Positions 1-11,347 of a DNA stretch of 64,000 nt are shown in pieces; position 1 is the first letter of the stretch; each line of letters starts with the position of its first letter. The notes beneath the pieces are model-generated. The model searched no databases. It saw nothing but the letters and a program-made list of their open reading frames with translations, and had not been told where the DNA came from. Both the position numbers and the translations under genes were made by a program. Source of the stretch: Zea mays (lineage: Eukaryota > Streptophyta > Magnoliopsida > Poales > Poaceae); the NCBI RefSeq assembly GCF_902167145.1, contig NC_050098.1, forward strand, positions 83,368,207 to 83,432,206, read 5' to 3'.

Positions 1-139
1 TGACTCTTGCTCATGACCTTCGTCCGAAGTTCATTATACCCTTGGGGAGATAATGCTTCAATGGACGAAGGGCATTAACATTTAACATTTTATGTTGCCT
101 TGTTCTTAATTCGAAGCATTTGAGAACAAGTCACCAACA
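1..139 (+). repeat. Element A 5' LTR, terminal part
   Basis: Aligns without gaps to 16395-16533 with three visible differences (positions 111, 133 and 138), about 2%. It ends in CAACA directly before the PBS. The rest of this LTR lies left of the window. Confidence 0.92.
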
Positions 140-140
140 T

Positions 141-161
141 TGGCGCCACCTCCGGTGAACT
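141..161 (+). other. Element A primer-binding site
   Basis: TGGCGCCACC follows the LTR end after one spacer base. Compared with element B's PBS (TGGCGCCCACC) one C is missing. From memory, the B version complements the 3' end of plant tRNA-Lys over about 11 bases, so that tRNA is the likely primer. The missing base may weaken priming in A. Confidence 0.65.
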
Positions 162-181
162 CACTTCCACTTTTTGAGCTG

Positions 182-3100
182 ATGGCTTCATTCAACAACC
201 AAGCTGAAGCTGCTTCGGCTACAAAGCTGGTGCTCCCGATAACAGGCGGTTCATGCTCAGAGCCGGCCAACAAGAAGCAGAAGGAGGAGGCCCAGAGAAG
301 GGTACAACATGTTGGGGTGCAGGGACCCTTCATCAAGTCAAAATGATCTCACATCCCAATTACCTTCTCCCAAGAGGACCTTCAGCTCAAGGATTACCCC
401 CACAATGATGCTATGGTCATATCTTGTGTCATCAAGGGATTTCTAGTCCACAATGTTCTGGTTGATACAGGCAGTGCAGCGGATATCATATTTGCTAAGG
501 CCTTCAGACAGATGCAGGAGCCAGAGGATAAGATCCATGATGCTACACACCCTATATGTGGTTTCAGAGGAAGGCAGATTGTAGCACTTGGCAAGATCAC
601 AATGCTAGTGACCTTCAGATTTGTCCACAATACAAGAATTGAACAGGTTGTGTTTGATGTTGTTGACATGGAATACCCCTACAATGCAATTATTGGTCGT
701 GGAACACTCAATGCATTCGAAGTAATTCTTCATCCAGCATATCTATGCATGAAGATACCTTCGGACCAAGGGCCTATTGCTATTCATGGAAGTCAGGAAG
801 CTGCCAAAAAGGCTGAAGGAAATTGGACAGACTCAAAAGCAATCCACAATATAGATGGAGCTGAAGCTTGTGAACAGTATAAGTACAGAAGAGAGAAGGC
901 TGCTTCGGCTGATCAGCCGAAACCCATGCTTCTATGTGAAGACATTGCAGAGCAGAAGGTATTGCTGGGGTCTCAATTATCTGAAGAGCAAGAGAAAACC
1001 TTGATAAGGTTTTTATTCAACAACAAAGATGTTTTTGCATGGTCAGCCAACGATCTCTGTGGTGTCAACAGGGACATCATTGAACATGCCCTCAATGTCG
1101 ATCCATCATTCCGACCCAGGAAACAAGCTTCGGAAAATGTCTGACGATAAAGCCAAAGGTGCTCGGAACGAAGTAAAAAGGCTTCTCAGTGCTGGTGTCA
1201 TCAGAGAAGTGAAATACCCAGAATGGCTAGCCAACACTGTTATGGTAAAGAAGGCCAATGGTAAATGGAGAATGTGCATTGATTTTACTGATCTGAACAA
1301 GGCTTGTCCAAAGGATGAGTTCCCATTACCAAGGATAGATTCTCTAGTAGATGCAGTAGCTTCGTTAGAGCTCATGAGTCTGCTAGATTGTTATTCAGGC
1401 TACCACCAAATCTGGATGAAGAAAGAAGATGAGCCAAAAACCAGCTTCATAACCCCCAGTGGTACATATTGTTATCTTCGGATGCCTGAGGGGCTCAAGA
1501 ATGCTGGAGGAAGCTTCAGCAGGATGACAACCAAGGTCCTTCACTCTCAGATAGGCAGAAATGTGCTAACTTATGTTGATGACATTATAGTGAAGAGCAC
1601 GAAGCAAGAAAACCACATTACTGATCTGCACGAAACATTTGCTAATTTTAGGCAAGCTGGCCTGAAATTAAATCCAGAAAAATGTGTCTTCAGAGTGAAG
1701 AAGGGCAAGTTCCTTGGCTGTCTAGTTTCAACGAAGGGGATCGAAGCCAACCCAAGCAAGATTGAAGCTATTCATTGAATGGAGCTGCCAAGCATAAAGA
1801 AGGGGGCCCAACGGCTGACAGGAAGACTGGCATCTTTGAATCGATTTATATCTAGATCAGCAGAAATAAATTTACCATTCTTTGAAGTACTAAAGTCAGC
1901 TGAAGTTTTTCAATGGGACCCAACTCAACAGAAAGCTTTCGAAGAACTGAAGCAATATCTGATCGATTTAACAACATTAACTCCACCCGTGCTAGGGGCT
2001 CCATTGCTATTGTTTGTGGCAGCTTCGCACTCTGTAGTGAGTGCGACACTTGTACAAGAGAAGCTCAAAGAACAAGCTAAAAAGCAAGTCCCAGTATACT
2101 TTGTCTCTGAACTGTTGAGTTTATCAAAGAAAAACAATACAGAATTGGAGAAGGTATTGTATGCTGTGTTAATGGCGTCCAGGAAGCTTCGGCATTATTT
2201 CCAAGCATATCACATAATTGTTCCTTCATCACAACCCCTGAAAGATATCATGAGGAATATAAAAGCTACTGGAATGATTGGAAAATGGGCCGCGGAGCTT
2301 AATGAATTCACTATTGACTACGTGCACAGATCTTCAATTCAATCTCAAGCGCTAGCAGACTTCATCGTTGATTGGATGCTAGGGGCTCATGAGGAGGGGA
2401 CAAGCAAAGATGTCGAAGCTTGGACAGTGTTTTGCAATGGTTCTTGGGGAGCCTTCGGTGCAGGAGCAGCTGCGGTCCTAGTGGCACGTTCAAAAGTCAA
2501 AACATGTTATGCAGTCAAACTGGATTTCAGTTGCACAAATAATATTGCTGAGTACGAAGCACTTCTATTGGGGCTTCGGAAACTAAGGGCAATGGGAATA
2601 AGAAGGGCCATCCTAAAGACTGATTCTCAAGTTATTGCTGGCCATGTGGTCAAAAGTAGCAAGGCACGAGATCCGAAGCTTGAAAGATATCTGGATACAG
2701 TTCGAAGGTTGGAAGCTTCCTTCGAAGGTTTTTCTGTCAAGAATATTCCAAGAGGTGAAAATGAGCATGCAGATTTACTAGCCAAATCAGCGGCTTAGGG
2801 GCTCCCTCTACCTTCAGAAGTATTTTTTGAAACAATAAAAGCACCTTCGGTTGAGCTCATGGAAAGAGCAATGCTTACTATTTCTCTAGTACACAGTGAA
2901 GACTAGAGAACTGAAATAATATCTTTCCTCCAAGGCAATTGTCTTTCATGTGACGAAGCTTATAACAAGAGAATGGAGGCAAGAACAAGACCATATGTGA
3001 TAATAGAAGGGGAATTGTATAAACATGGAGTTTGTTCACCACTCCTTAAGTGTTATCCAAGAACTGAAGGTATGGAATTAATGAAAGAGATACATGCAGG

Positions 3101-4127
3101 TCTGTGTGGATCTCATATTGGATCTAGGCCCTTGTTGGGAAAAGTTTTTCGACAAGAATTTTATTGGCCGAAGGCAGCTTCGGATGCAGCAGACTTAGTC
3201 CAAAAATGCGAAGGCTGTCAAAAATGTGCAAGAGACCAGAAGCAACCTTCATCTCTCACTCAATTAATACAGCCCACTTGACCATTATAAAGGTGGGGCC
3301 TCGATTTGCTAGGCCCACTTCCACCAGCACAAGGAAATCTAAAATATGTTGTGGTGGCGGTAGACTATTTTTCCAAGTGGATTAAGGCGAAGCCTTTAGC
3401 CACAATAACTTCGGTCACTGTATAGAAGTTCTTCTGGCAAAACATTGTTTGTCGCTTCGGAGTGCCGAAGGCTATTACTATAGACAACGGAACACAGTTT
3501 GATGCTGAAGCTTTCAAGGAATTCTGTGAACAAATTGGCACGAAGATTCATTTTGCATCAGTCAGATATCCGGAGTCAAATGGACTTGTTGAAAGAGCCA
3601 ATGACATTATAATGACGGGAATAATGAAGTTAATCTTCAATCAGCCCAGAGGAAAGTGGCCAGATGAATTGATCAAAGTGGTGTGGAGCCAAAATACAAC
3701 AATATCAAGGTCAACAGGTTTTACACCATTCAAACTATTGTTTGGTGACGAAGCAATCACCCCAGAAGAAGCTAAGGTAGGATCAATAAGAATAGTGGCT
3801 TCGGCAGAAGACGAAGCTGATTATTCTGTGGCAAAAGATGCTATAGAAGGGATCAGACTTCAGGCCGTGGAGAATATCAATAAATACCAAGCCGAAACAA
3901 TAAAATGGCGTGGCAGAAAAGTTCGGCTAAATAATATTAAGCTAGGGCATTTGGTACTTCGGAGAGTGGCCAACCCAGATACGGTAGGCAAGCTACAACT
4001 GAAGTGGGAAGGACCTTTTTTGGTAATATCTTCGTCAAGACCCGGTTCTTACATACTGAAGGATATGGACAGCAACGACATTCCTAGATCTTGGAATGCG
4101 GATGAGCTTCGGCGATATTATGTCTAG
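182..4127 (+). pseudogene. pol: Element A pol (protease-RT-RNase H-integrase), no gag, multiple nonsense codons
   Basis: Starts at ATG 182, about 40 nt after the PBS. A short spacer (LPITGGS, NKKQK) leads directly to an aspartic protease (LVDTGSA near 461-478). RT has YVDD at 1572-1583. RNase H follows, with its first catalytic Asp replaced by Asn at 2436-2438. Integrase has an HHCC region (about 3090-3230) and the D, D, E residues at 3363, 3483 and 3573. The C-terminus ends at 4125-4127. Damage: TGA at 344-346; a frame change near 1110-1140; then, in one frame, TGA 1776, TAG 2796, TAG 2904, TGA 3279, TAA 3288 and TAG 3423. No capsid or zinc-knuckle coding precedes the protease. The same gag-less layout is seen in element Z. 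Confidence 0.88.
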
Positions 4128-4787
4128 CTTGATGTAATCTTTTTATTTTTTCTATGGCACCCTTTTCCTTTCCAAAGGGGGAGAAAGGTTTTTAATGGGG
4201 CCATAGCATGTAATTTCTCTTTTTCTTATTCAGCTCTATGAGAGCAAAATCCCCCAAATATGTAAATGTAAAAACTGAGCATGCACCATCGAGTGTAGGG
4301 AAAAAGGAAAAAACAGGGAGAAGCTCGAAAGTCGTCCCTAAGGGGATGCAGAGCACGACGAAGCTACAAAAAACCATTCCTAAGGGAGTGCAGCATAAGT
4401 TTTCTACTCAAAAGTCGTTCCCAAGGGAATGCAGAGCTTACAGCGAAAAGTCAACGATGATACCGCCGAAATATAAGGCGAAGCGCGAAAAGTCAACGTG
4501 ATACCGCCAAAATAGAAGGCGAAGAAGTTCAAAAGACGTTCCTAAGGGGATGCAGAACTTACAGCGAAAATTCAGCGCTGATACACCGAAAAATAAGCGG
4601 TGAAGCCGAAAAATAAACGGCAAAGAGACTTCGGTCATTCCCAAGGGAATGAAGGCTATGGTTGTGGCTTCGTATGCGTGTGTTTGGACATTCATTTGCA
4701 CGACACATTACATCATACATTTGCATTCATAAACATTCATTTAGACATACATAGGATCATCATCATCATAACACAGGCGGATGCTTC
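4128..4787 (+). repeat. Element A post-pol spacer with degenerate tandem repeats (about 4326-4640)
   Basis: Non-coding. Contains imperfect repeats built around AAAGTCGTTCCTAAGGG, AGCGAAAAGTCAACG and GATACCGCC..AAGGCGAAG, roughly 40-60 bp per unit. A related block lies at 7225-7515 in element B, also between the sense gene and the end of the antisense gene. Several short ORFs run through it but resemble nothing. Confidence 0.75.
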
Positions 4788-4792
4788 GGCTC
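4788..4792. repeat. Element B target-site duplication, left copy (GGCTC)
   Basis: GGCTC immediately precedes the TG of the left LTR and is repeated exactly after the CA of the right LTR (12154-12158). Confidence 0.95.
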
Positions 4793-4798
4793 TGTTGG

Positions 4799-4821
4799 GG
4801 ACCTTCGGCATCCGAAGGTCC
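4799..4821 (+). other. Perfect 10-bp hairpin at U3 start of B LTR
   Basis: GGACCTTCGG, three loop bases (CAT), then CCGAAGGTCC. Repeated at 11518-11540 in the 3' LTR. It could be a structural signal at the cDNA terminus or in the transcript end; the role is unknown. Confidence 0.75.
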
Positions 4822-5081
4822 TCAAAAACAGGATTTAATAGTATTTCTGGAGTATAATGTGTGAACAGGTATCTTCGGACTCAAGTCGGCATCACAGTAG
4901 ACCAGAATAATACGAAGGATGGTGCAGCGCCGAAGGTGTAGCAGGAAAGCTTCGGCGTGACAGCAGAAGGTGGAACCGACTTAAAGACGAAAAGGCTATT
5001 TAGACCTCGACAGATTACTATAGAATTATTATCAAGTGTAAAGGGCATGAATGTAATTTTGTGTGGGTTGTGTCCCGCGCC

Positions 5082-5089
5082 TATAAATA
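5082..5089 (+). promoter_or_regulatory. TATA box of B LTR (sense promoter)
   Basis: TATAAATA inside CCTATAAATAGGTGAACAGT, followed by ACCCCCGTACT. The same block occurs in the B 3' LTR (11802-11809) and the A 3' LTR (16152-16159), while the surrounding LTR is much more diverged. That conservation supports a promoter core. Confidence 0.75.
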
Positions 5090-5434
5090 GGTGAACAGTA
5101 CCCCCGTACTGGAGACGCTGACTTGGCATTCGCTTTTTGCGTCACGCTTGTATTGTCATCTCTTTCCGATTGAAGGTACACTTGTAATTCAACGATATTT
5201 CTGTTTATGCCTGATAATAATATATAATTGTTCATGTTGTCTTTTATATTCTTTACATTTCATCCTTCGTCATTGTTTAATGAATTTATGAAGGTACGTC
5301 TTACATAACCTTCGTCCGTAAACCATTATATCCTAAGGGAAATAATGTTTCGGAGGACGAAGGACTTTAACGATTAACATTCTCTATGTTGCCTTGTTCT
5401 TAACTCATAGCACTTGAGAACAAGTCCCCAACAT

Positions 5435-5455
5435 TGGCGCCCACCTCCGGTGAAC
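5435..5455 (+). other. Element B primer-binding site
   Basis: TGGCGCCCACC begins one base after the LTR end. From memory it matches the complement of the plant tRNA-Lys 3' end (GGTGGGCGCCA) over 11 bases; the following bases do not extend the match. Confidence 0.7.
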
Positions 5456-5510
5456 TCACTTCCACTCTTTGAAGTTTTTTGAACACCTTCGGCGATCATA
5501 AATCTTCGTT

Positions 5511-7028
5511 ATGGCGCCGAAGAAAGCTTCAGCGACTGGGGCTGCAGCTCTGCAACCACTGGACCACAATCAGGAGACAGTTTCCCTGCGGGAGGCCCGA
5601 AGCCAGAAAAGGAAGGCTGTCAGTCCGACACCACCAGAGGACGAGATAGATCAAGAAATCAGAGATATGGAGATGCTTCATCAACAAGTACAGAGGAAGA
5701 AAGAAAAGATGGCCAGGCTAGCTGAACTGCAGAGGCAGATAGACGAAGCCTCTGAAGAAGTTCGTCATCTTGCTCAGGATGAGCAACACCGAAGGCCTCG
5801 GCACCAAGACCTTCATCAGGAGGGTTTTCCCAACGAAGATGACTGGTATGACAATTTCCATCATGGGAATTTTGTTTTTGATGATGCTTCTCCTTTGTCC
5901 GCTGAGCTGCAGGCTACACCTTGGCCTCCGTCCTACAAGCCGCCTCAGCTTCCCGTATTCGATGGCCACTTAGACCCGAAGCAGTTTTTGATGAGCTACG
6001 AAGCAACAGTATCTTCGTATGGTGGCAATGCTTCAGTCATGGCCAAATCTTTCGTTATGGCTGTCAGAAGTGTTGCTCAAACCTGGTATTCCTCCCTTCG
6101 ACCAGGAACGATCACTTCATGGCAGAAGCTGAAGGACTTGTTGTTGACTAGCTTTCAAGGATTTCAGACGAAGCCGGTCACTGCTCAGGCTCTGTTCCAG
6201 TGCACCCAGGATCACGAAGAATACCTTCAGGCGTATGTCCGAAGGTTCTTGCGTTTGAGGGCACAGGCACCAACGGTGCCCAATGAAATTGTCATCGAGG
6301 CCATGATCAAGGGGCTTCGGCCAGGACCGTCAGCTCAGTACTTCGCCAGGAAGCCTCCTCAAACTTTGGAGAAGCTGCTCCAGAAGATGGACGAGTACAT
6401 TCGGGCCGATAATGATTTTGGCCAAAGAAGGGAGGAGGCTTTCAGGTTTTCTGAAATGACCAGGGGCTTCGGAGGGAGGTTCTACCCGAGGCACGTGAGA
6501 TCAATTCATAACTCTACACAAAATGATGATAGAGGAAGCCAACAGCAAAGGCCACAAAGCTCCTCACAGGCTTCGGGGCAACAGCAAAGCTCCTTCCGAC
6601 CACCAGCTCCAAGAGGCAGAGGCGCCAGGGGCTTTGGAGGAAGATTTGGCGATCAACCGAGAAGAATCTTTTGCTTATTCTGCGGAGAGAACAAAGGCCA
6701 TACTACCAGGATGTGCCATGTTACTATTCAGAAGCAAAAGGAAATAGCTGAAGCCGCAGCACAACAAGCTCAGTCGAAGCAGGTCATGCATACAGCTTCG
6801 TATCATTCGCCCTACATCCCAGAATATGTGGGCAATCATCCTGCAGTTTCTGTTGCTTCGGCGAGTCAGCCTCAAGCTTCCTGGCAACAGCCTCCGCCTC
6901 CACCTCCGTTGCAACAAGGCCAGCAGCCAGAAGGGAGCCAGTATGTTCCACACCAGAGGGACTTCAGAGAGCAGTCCGAAGCTCGTACAGTCAATAGCAC
7001 TGTGCCAGAGTCAAAGCACATCTATTGA
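5511..7028 (+). CDS. gag: Element B Gag polyprotein (intact, 505 aa)
   Basis: Structural capsid/nucleocapsid protein of the retrotransposon particle. The N-terminal about 110 residues are charged and coiled-coil-like (Glu/Lys/Gln-rich). A retrotransposon-gag capsid domain runs from about residue 145 to 300 (FDGHLDPKQF, SWQKLKDLLLTSF, YVRRFLRLR, AMIKGLRPG). A Gln/Arg/Gly-rich stretch leads to a zinc knuckle near residue 386 (CLFCGENKGHTTRMC, spacing C-X2-C-X5-H-X4-C). The tail is Pro/Gln-rich. The ATG at 5511 is the first in frame, 76 nt after the PBS. It ends in its own stop with no pol frame following, so the product is Gag alone. No frameshift or nonsense codon is visible. Confidence 0.93.
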   Translation: MAPKKASATGAAALQPLDHNQETVSLREARSQKRKAVSPTPPEDEIDQEIRDMEMLHQQVQRKKEKMARLAELQRQIDEASEEVRHLAQDEQHRRPRHQDLHQEGFPNEDDWYDNFHHGNFVFDDASPLSAELQATPWPPSYKPPQLPVFDGHLDPKQFLMSYEATVSSYGGNASVMAKSFVMAVRSVAQTWYSSLRPGTITSWQKLKDLLLTSFQGFQTKPVTAQALFQCTQDHEEYLQAYVRRFLRLRAQAPTVPNEIVIEAMIKGLRPGPSAQYFARKPPQTLEKLLQKMDEYIRADNDFGQRREEAFRFSEMTRGFGGRFYPRHVRSIHNSTQNDDRGSQQQRPQSSSQASGQQQSSFRPPAPRGRGARGFGGRFGDQPRRIFCLFCGENKGHTTRMCHVTIQKQKEIAEAAAQQAQSKQVMHTASYHSPYIPEYVGNHPAVSVASASQPQASWQQPPPPPPLQQGQQPEGSQYVPHQRDFREQSEARTVNSTVPESKHIY

Positions 7029-7982
7029 CGAATATCCTACCTTAATAGCAATCTTTTTCGTTCAGTTTTATTTTCTGTAATAAAGGACATTGTTTAGGTT
7101 TCATGTAATTAGTTTCGTTGATTCCTACAAGAAAAATATGTTTTCTTCACAGGCTTAAATTGATTGAAGTTCAAAGACCTGTGATAATAAAAAAGACCTT
7201 CGAACTATCGAAAATTCTTCGAAGCAACAAAAAGTCGTTCTAAGGAACGCAGAGTAAGTTTGCCGAAGTCACAAAAAGTCGTTCCAAAGGGAGCGCAGTG
7301 TAAGTTTTCTGCTCCAAAGTCGTTCCAAAGGGAATGCAGAGCATACAGCGAAAAGTCAACGCTGATACCGCCTAAGTAAAAGGCGAAGCGCGAAAAGTCA
7401 ACGCGAATACCGCTGAAAGTAAAAGGCGAAGAAGCTCCTAAGGGAGGCTTACAGCGAAAAATAAACGCTGATTCCGCTGAAGTAAAAGGCGAAGAAGCTC
7501 CTAAGGGAGGCTTATAAAAGATTGTGTTTTATTGCAGGGATGCGTATGTATCTTCGGAATAAACGTCATCTCACATAACATAACATCATCGCATCATTTC
7601 GCATGGCATAAGCATCATACATCATTTTGCACATGGCACAAGAGATGGACACATTATTAATCTACAGAAGAACGCTTTGAAAAAAGGGAGAAATCAAAGT
7701 CACAAAAAGATACATCATTGGTCTTCGGAAGTGTAGCTTCGGAAAATATCTTCACGAAGCCTGGATATTAATCATCAGAACATTGGATATTGTTGTGACA
7801 AAGAAAAATTCTTCTTCACGAAGCATGAAAAGAAGGGAAGGTGTTTTTTCGTCAAAGACTCAAAAGCGGTACGTGTAAAGTTTCATGCGTCGTAAAGAAT
7901 TGACTAACAAAAATAGGTATATTACATTTGGGGTTACAAAATGTTACAGTATATTACATTTCAGAAGTTTTTACAAAAATAC
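7029..7982 (+). repeat. Element B post-gag spacer with tandem repeats (about 7225-7515)
   Basis: Non-coding stretch between the convergent gag and antisense genes. It has repeats of AAAGTCGTTC.AAGG, AGCGAAAAGTCAACGC and CTGATACCGC / AAAGGCGAAGAAGCTCC, matching in type the block at 4326-4640 in element A. It may hold the 3' ends of both convergent transcripts. Confidence 0.75.
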
Positions 7983-10900
7983 TTAATCTTCTCTCAAAAC
8001 GACTTCTGCAGCCTCGTTCAGGAGCCGATTAACGACTTCATCCATAATATCCTCAGCCATCTTTTTAATTTCGTCGTCTCCTTTCGGCTGAGGGCCCGAA
8101 GACGCTTTAGCAGGATCTGAAGTAAGACAGGATACGGCTACATTGCTATTACAAATCGCAAACAAATCTTAAAGCCTAAGATTACAACACAATAAAAACT
8201 ATTAGTTAATACCTAATTGACCTTCGGCCTCTGCGCTTTTTTCAGCAGCCTCAGCTACTTCTCTAGCATCGTGAATGCCCTTTTCACTTCTTCGAATAAT
8301 TTCTCCGGCCATTTCTCGGCCACCATTATCCCAGATATCGGTAAAAAATTTTCCACCAATTATACTAGCTTCGGCCGAAGGATCTCTTGCATCTTCAAAA
8401 GACAAAGCAGATTCGGATTGTGCTAAAATTTTTACATGTTCACAGCCCTTCTTCTCTAAGATGGTGGCAATTCCTCTGGCACCAGAGAAGGCGCATATAT
8501 CTCCACGGCTGTTTAAAATTTCTTCGAAGGCCTCAGCTTCGTGGTCGATCCATTCAATGGGACCTTCGGGATTCCCCCTCGTAAAGTTTTCTTCGCTTGA
8601 GAAGGCGCCGACCCTGGCGAAGCTAGTTTTTAACTTCTTAACACACTCTATAGATTTGTTATAGCATCTCTTTCTGGACGAACGAAGCTCTTCAACAGTT
8701 ATTTCTAGGTGATCTGCCCATTGGTCGCTGAGTTCTCGCTTTGTTTCTTCAAGTATGCGTTCTTCCTTGGCTCTGGCCAGTTGTTTCCGAAGATCTTCAA
8801 TTTCGTGCTTCTGAGCTTCAGCTTGACCTTTAAAAGCAGCTTCATCTTCCTTTATTTTATTTATCAATGAGTGTAATATTTTATCTTTTTCGAGACCTTC
8901 GTTCCTCAGTTCAATAACTTCGGAACGAAGGTTGCTCAGGGCTATAGAACACCCTTCGTCTTCAGCATCTTTCTGTGCCCTGAGGGCATTGCTAAGTATC
9001 AGGCCCTGCAAAGATGTGTGAGTCAATAGGTTTAAACAAACGAAAAATTTTGGACTCAACAAAAAATACAAGGATTTCATTTGTCGCACCTTTAAGCTAT
9101 TATAAGCCAGGCTGTCGGCCAGATCGTTCTTCGACAGCACTGAGAGCCCGTCTTCTAAAGTTGGGAATCCGAAGCTCTTGCTCATCTCCCGACAGACAGA
9201 AATCTCCTTGCTGTCGGGAAGACAATACAAGAAGTCTTCTTCTCCACTGCCATTGAATATTAACGCCCCCTTTGGATATTTCAGTTTTTGGGCGTAGTGC
9301 TGGGCCTCTTGCTCTTCTTTCTCTGATAGTTTTTTCCCCGAAGCATGACGAACAATATAATCACGAACTTTGGGGGATGCTTCGGGGGCAATAACACCGG
9401 TTTCTTCAACAAAAGTTGGTTGTGTTATTTTTTCTGCCTCACTTTCCAAGGGTTTTATCTTTGCGGGCTCTGAGGGCCCAGCTTCGGCTTCAGTCTCTTG
9501 CTCTGGAGCTTTAGAACCAGAAATTTCAGTTGTTGTTTCAGGAATGACAGCAGCCTTCTTCGGAGGTGTGCTTGAAGATTTGATCGTTTCCAGTACATCT
9601 AGCACATTAGCCATTCTCTTTCTTTTCGGAGTCACTGTTGGCACTTTTTGATTTTTTACTGTCTCAATGTTTGCTGCAGGACTCAAAACTTCTGATGTTT
9701 TGGAGCCCTCAGTTGCTTCCTTTACCTCTTCCATTTTTTCTGTGGACGGCGCTTCGGCCTTCTCTTTCGTTTCTGATAACAAAATCTTTGATTGTTCCAA
9801 TTCTATCTTTGTTGGCACTTCGGCCGTTTCTGCGACTTCTGGCAGCAAAGTTGGCTCGGTTGGTTTTTCAGCTTCGGTGGCCGAAGAAGTTTCTCCGGTA
9901 AACTCAGGCACCGAAGCTGGTTCAATATAGTGCGGCCGATGTGTGAGGACCTTTATCTTCTTTCTTTTTGGTTCTGGCTCGCTAGGAGCAATTGCAGCTT
10001 CTTCTTTTGCAGAGGTTGTGTTTTTTCTCTTCTGCCTTCGAATGGGATAGCAATAGTCAGGGTAGACAAACCCGATTGGATCAAATACTCGATTCAGCCT
10101 CTTCTTTTTTCGGCCTCCAAAGGCTGCTGACATTGCAGTGTCTTCGGCCTTCGAATAAGCCCCAAGCAGTTCATCACTTAAATTTTCAATGCTTTTTAGC
10201 CAGTCATCATCTGGCTCAACGAATTTATCTCCAAATTTAAAAGTGTACTTCAACCTGATAAGTCCACCTTCGTCGGCCTCTTTTACGGTTTCTTGTGGCA
10301 TTTCCCATTTCTCCGCGAGCGGCCATACCCTGAAGGCAATATGCTCTTGTACTAAGTCCCTCGTTCCAATGAAAGAACAGACTGCGCCGAAGGCCCTCTG
10401 GCATTCTTCGGCAGCTTCATTCATTTCAACCTTCGGCCTCCGAAGGCCGAAGCTTTGCCAAATAGGGCGCATAATTATACCTTTGATATCTTCTCGTATT
10501 GTCAGATCATTCTTCACATAGAACCATTCTGTCATCCAGTCTCCGGGCCATCTCTTCCGAAAGGTTGGCACGGGGCAGCTTGACCCGGACCGAGAAACGA
10601 AACTGTAGCAGCCAAAATTATTGTGTTACTGTTCCTTACCCCAAGGTTTTGTTTCATATGATAATTCATGTATATTGCAGAAGCTTTTTGCGTCAGGCTT
10701 CAGACCTTGGCTTCTCACGGCCCACACGAAGATATTCAACCTTATAATTGCCTCGGGGGTAAGTTGATGGAGATAGACTTCGAATATTTTCAGCACCTCT
10801 ACAACGAAGCTGCTCAAAGGAAATCGCAGTCCAGCTTTCAAAAAGCTTCGGTACACTACGACTTCATTCTCTTCAGGGTGTGGGCAAGTTTTTTCCCCTT

Positions 10901-11216
10901 CGTCGGCCCTCACAATGGACAAATCCCGAAAATACCTTCCTCTCATGTTGATAAGATGATTCTCTTTGATAGTTGATTTACCATAAACTGAATGGCTTGG
11001 TCGCCAGGGACGATCTTCGGAGTCTTCACCACCACTGTCCACATCATAGCTGTCACTATCACTAGTATCTTCAGACAAACCTTCCAGAATCTCCTTGGTA
11101 ATTTTTTCTATGTTGGTCTTTGACATCGCTATGAGAAACCCCAAGTTTTTCTCTTCGTCGAGGCTCAGCTTCATCTCAGCAGCAGTCTTCTTATCTTCAG
11201 ACATCTTCGGAGACAC
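7983..11216 (-). CDS. Element B antisense three-exon gene (aORF), one in-frame stop
   Basis: Antisense to the retroelement. Exon model: 11216-9090, 9005-8213, 8116-7983, with introns of 84 and 96 nt carrying GT-AG ends. Exon lengths sum to 3054 nt, exactly 1018 codons. A single TAA at 10628-10626 interrupts exon 1, and the frame continues in homologous sequence on both sides. The N-terminal region (LHQLTPEAIIRLN, FVWAVRSQG) resembles the plant 'putative gypsy type transposon' family (Pfam PF04195, from memory). The middle is Glu/Ala/Thr/Pro-rich with basic clusters (KKKRLNR, EPKRKKIKV) that could be nuclear signals. The C-terminal part is coiled-coil-like. The first intron is itself in frame. 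A TATA box lies about 130 nt upstream. Function unknown. Confidence 0.75.
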
Positions 11217-11347
11217 TAAAAAACTATTTTCAAAGCCGAAGCTTCAAAACAAAAAGCTTAGCAAATCGTAGTGCACAAGAGCTAAAAATTGAGTGAGCGG
11301 GAGCAGTTGGCCAGAGAGCGTGTCAAATGAGTTTGCGGTATGGGCCG

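Larger units (their letters stand above)
4793..5433 (+). repeat. Element B 5' LTR
   Basis: Begins TGTTGGGG and ends CCCCAACA. It carries a perfect hairpin near its start, a TATA box at 5082-5089 and a U5 end similar to that of element A. Nearly identical to 11512-12153. Confidence 0.95.

Noticed and set aside
140..412. Idea that A simply lost its gag by a local deletion
   Set aside because: Not fully excluded, but Z shows the same PBS-ATG-spacer-protease layout with related sequence, which favours an inherited gag-less form.
8217..10521. Plus-strand ORFs opposite the B antisense gene
   Set aside because: They are short, in several frames, and mirror the low-complexity antisense exons; no homology or conserved start.
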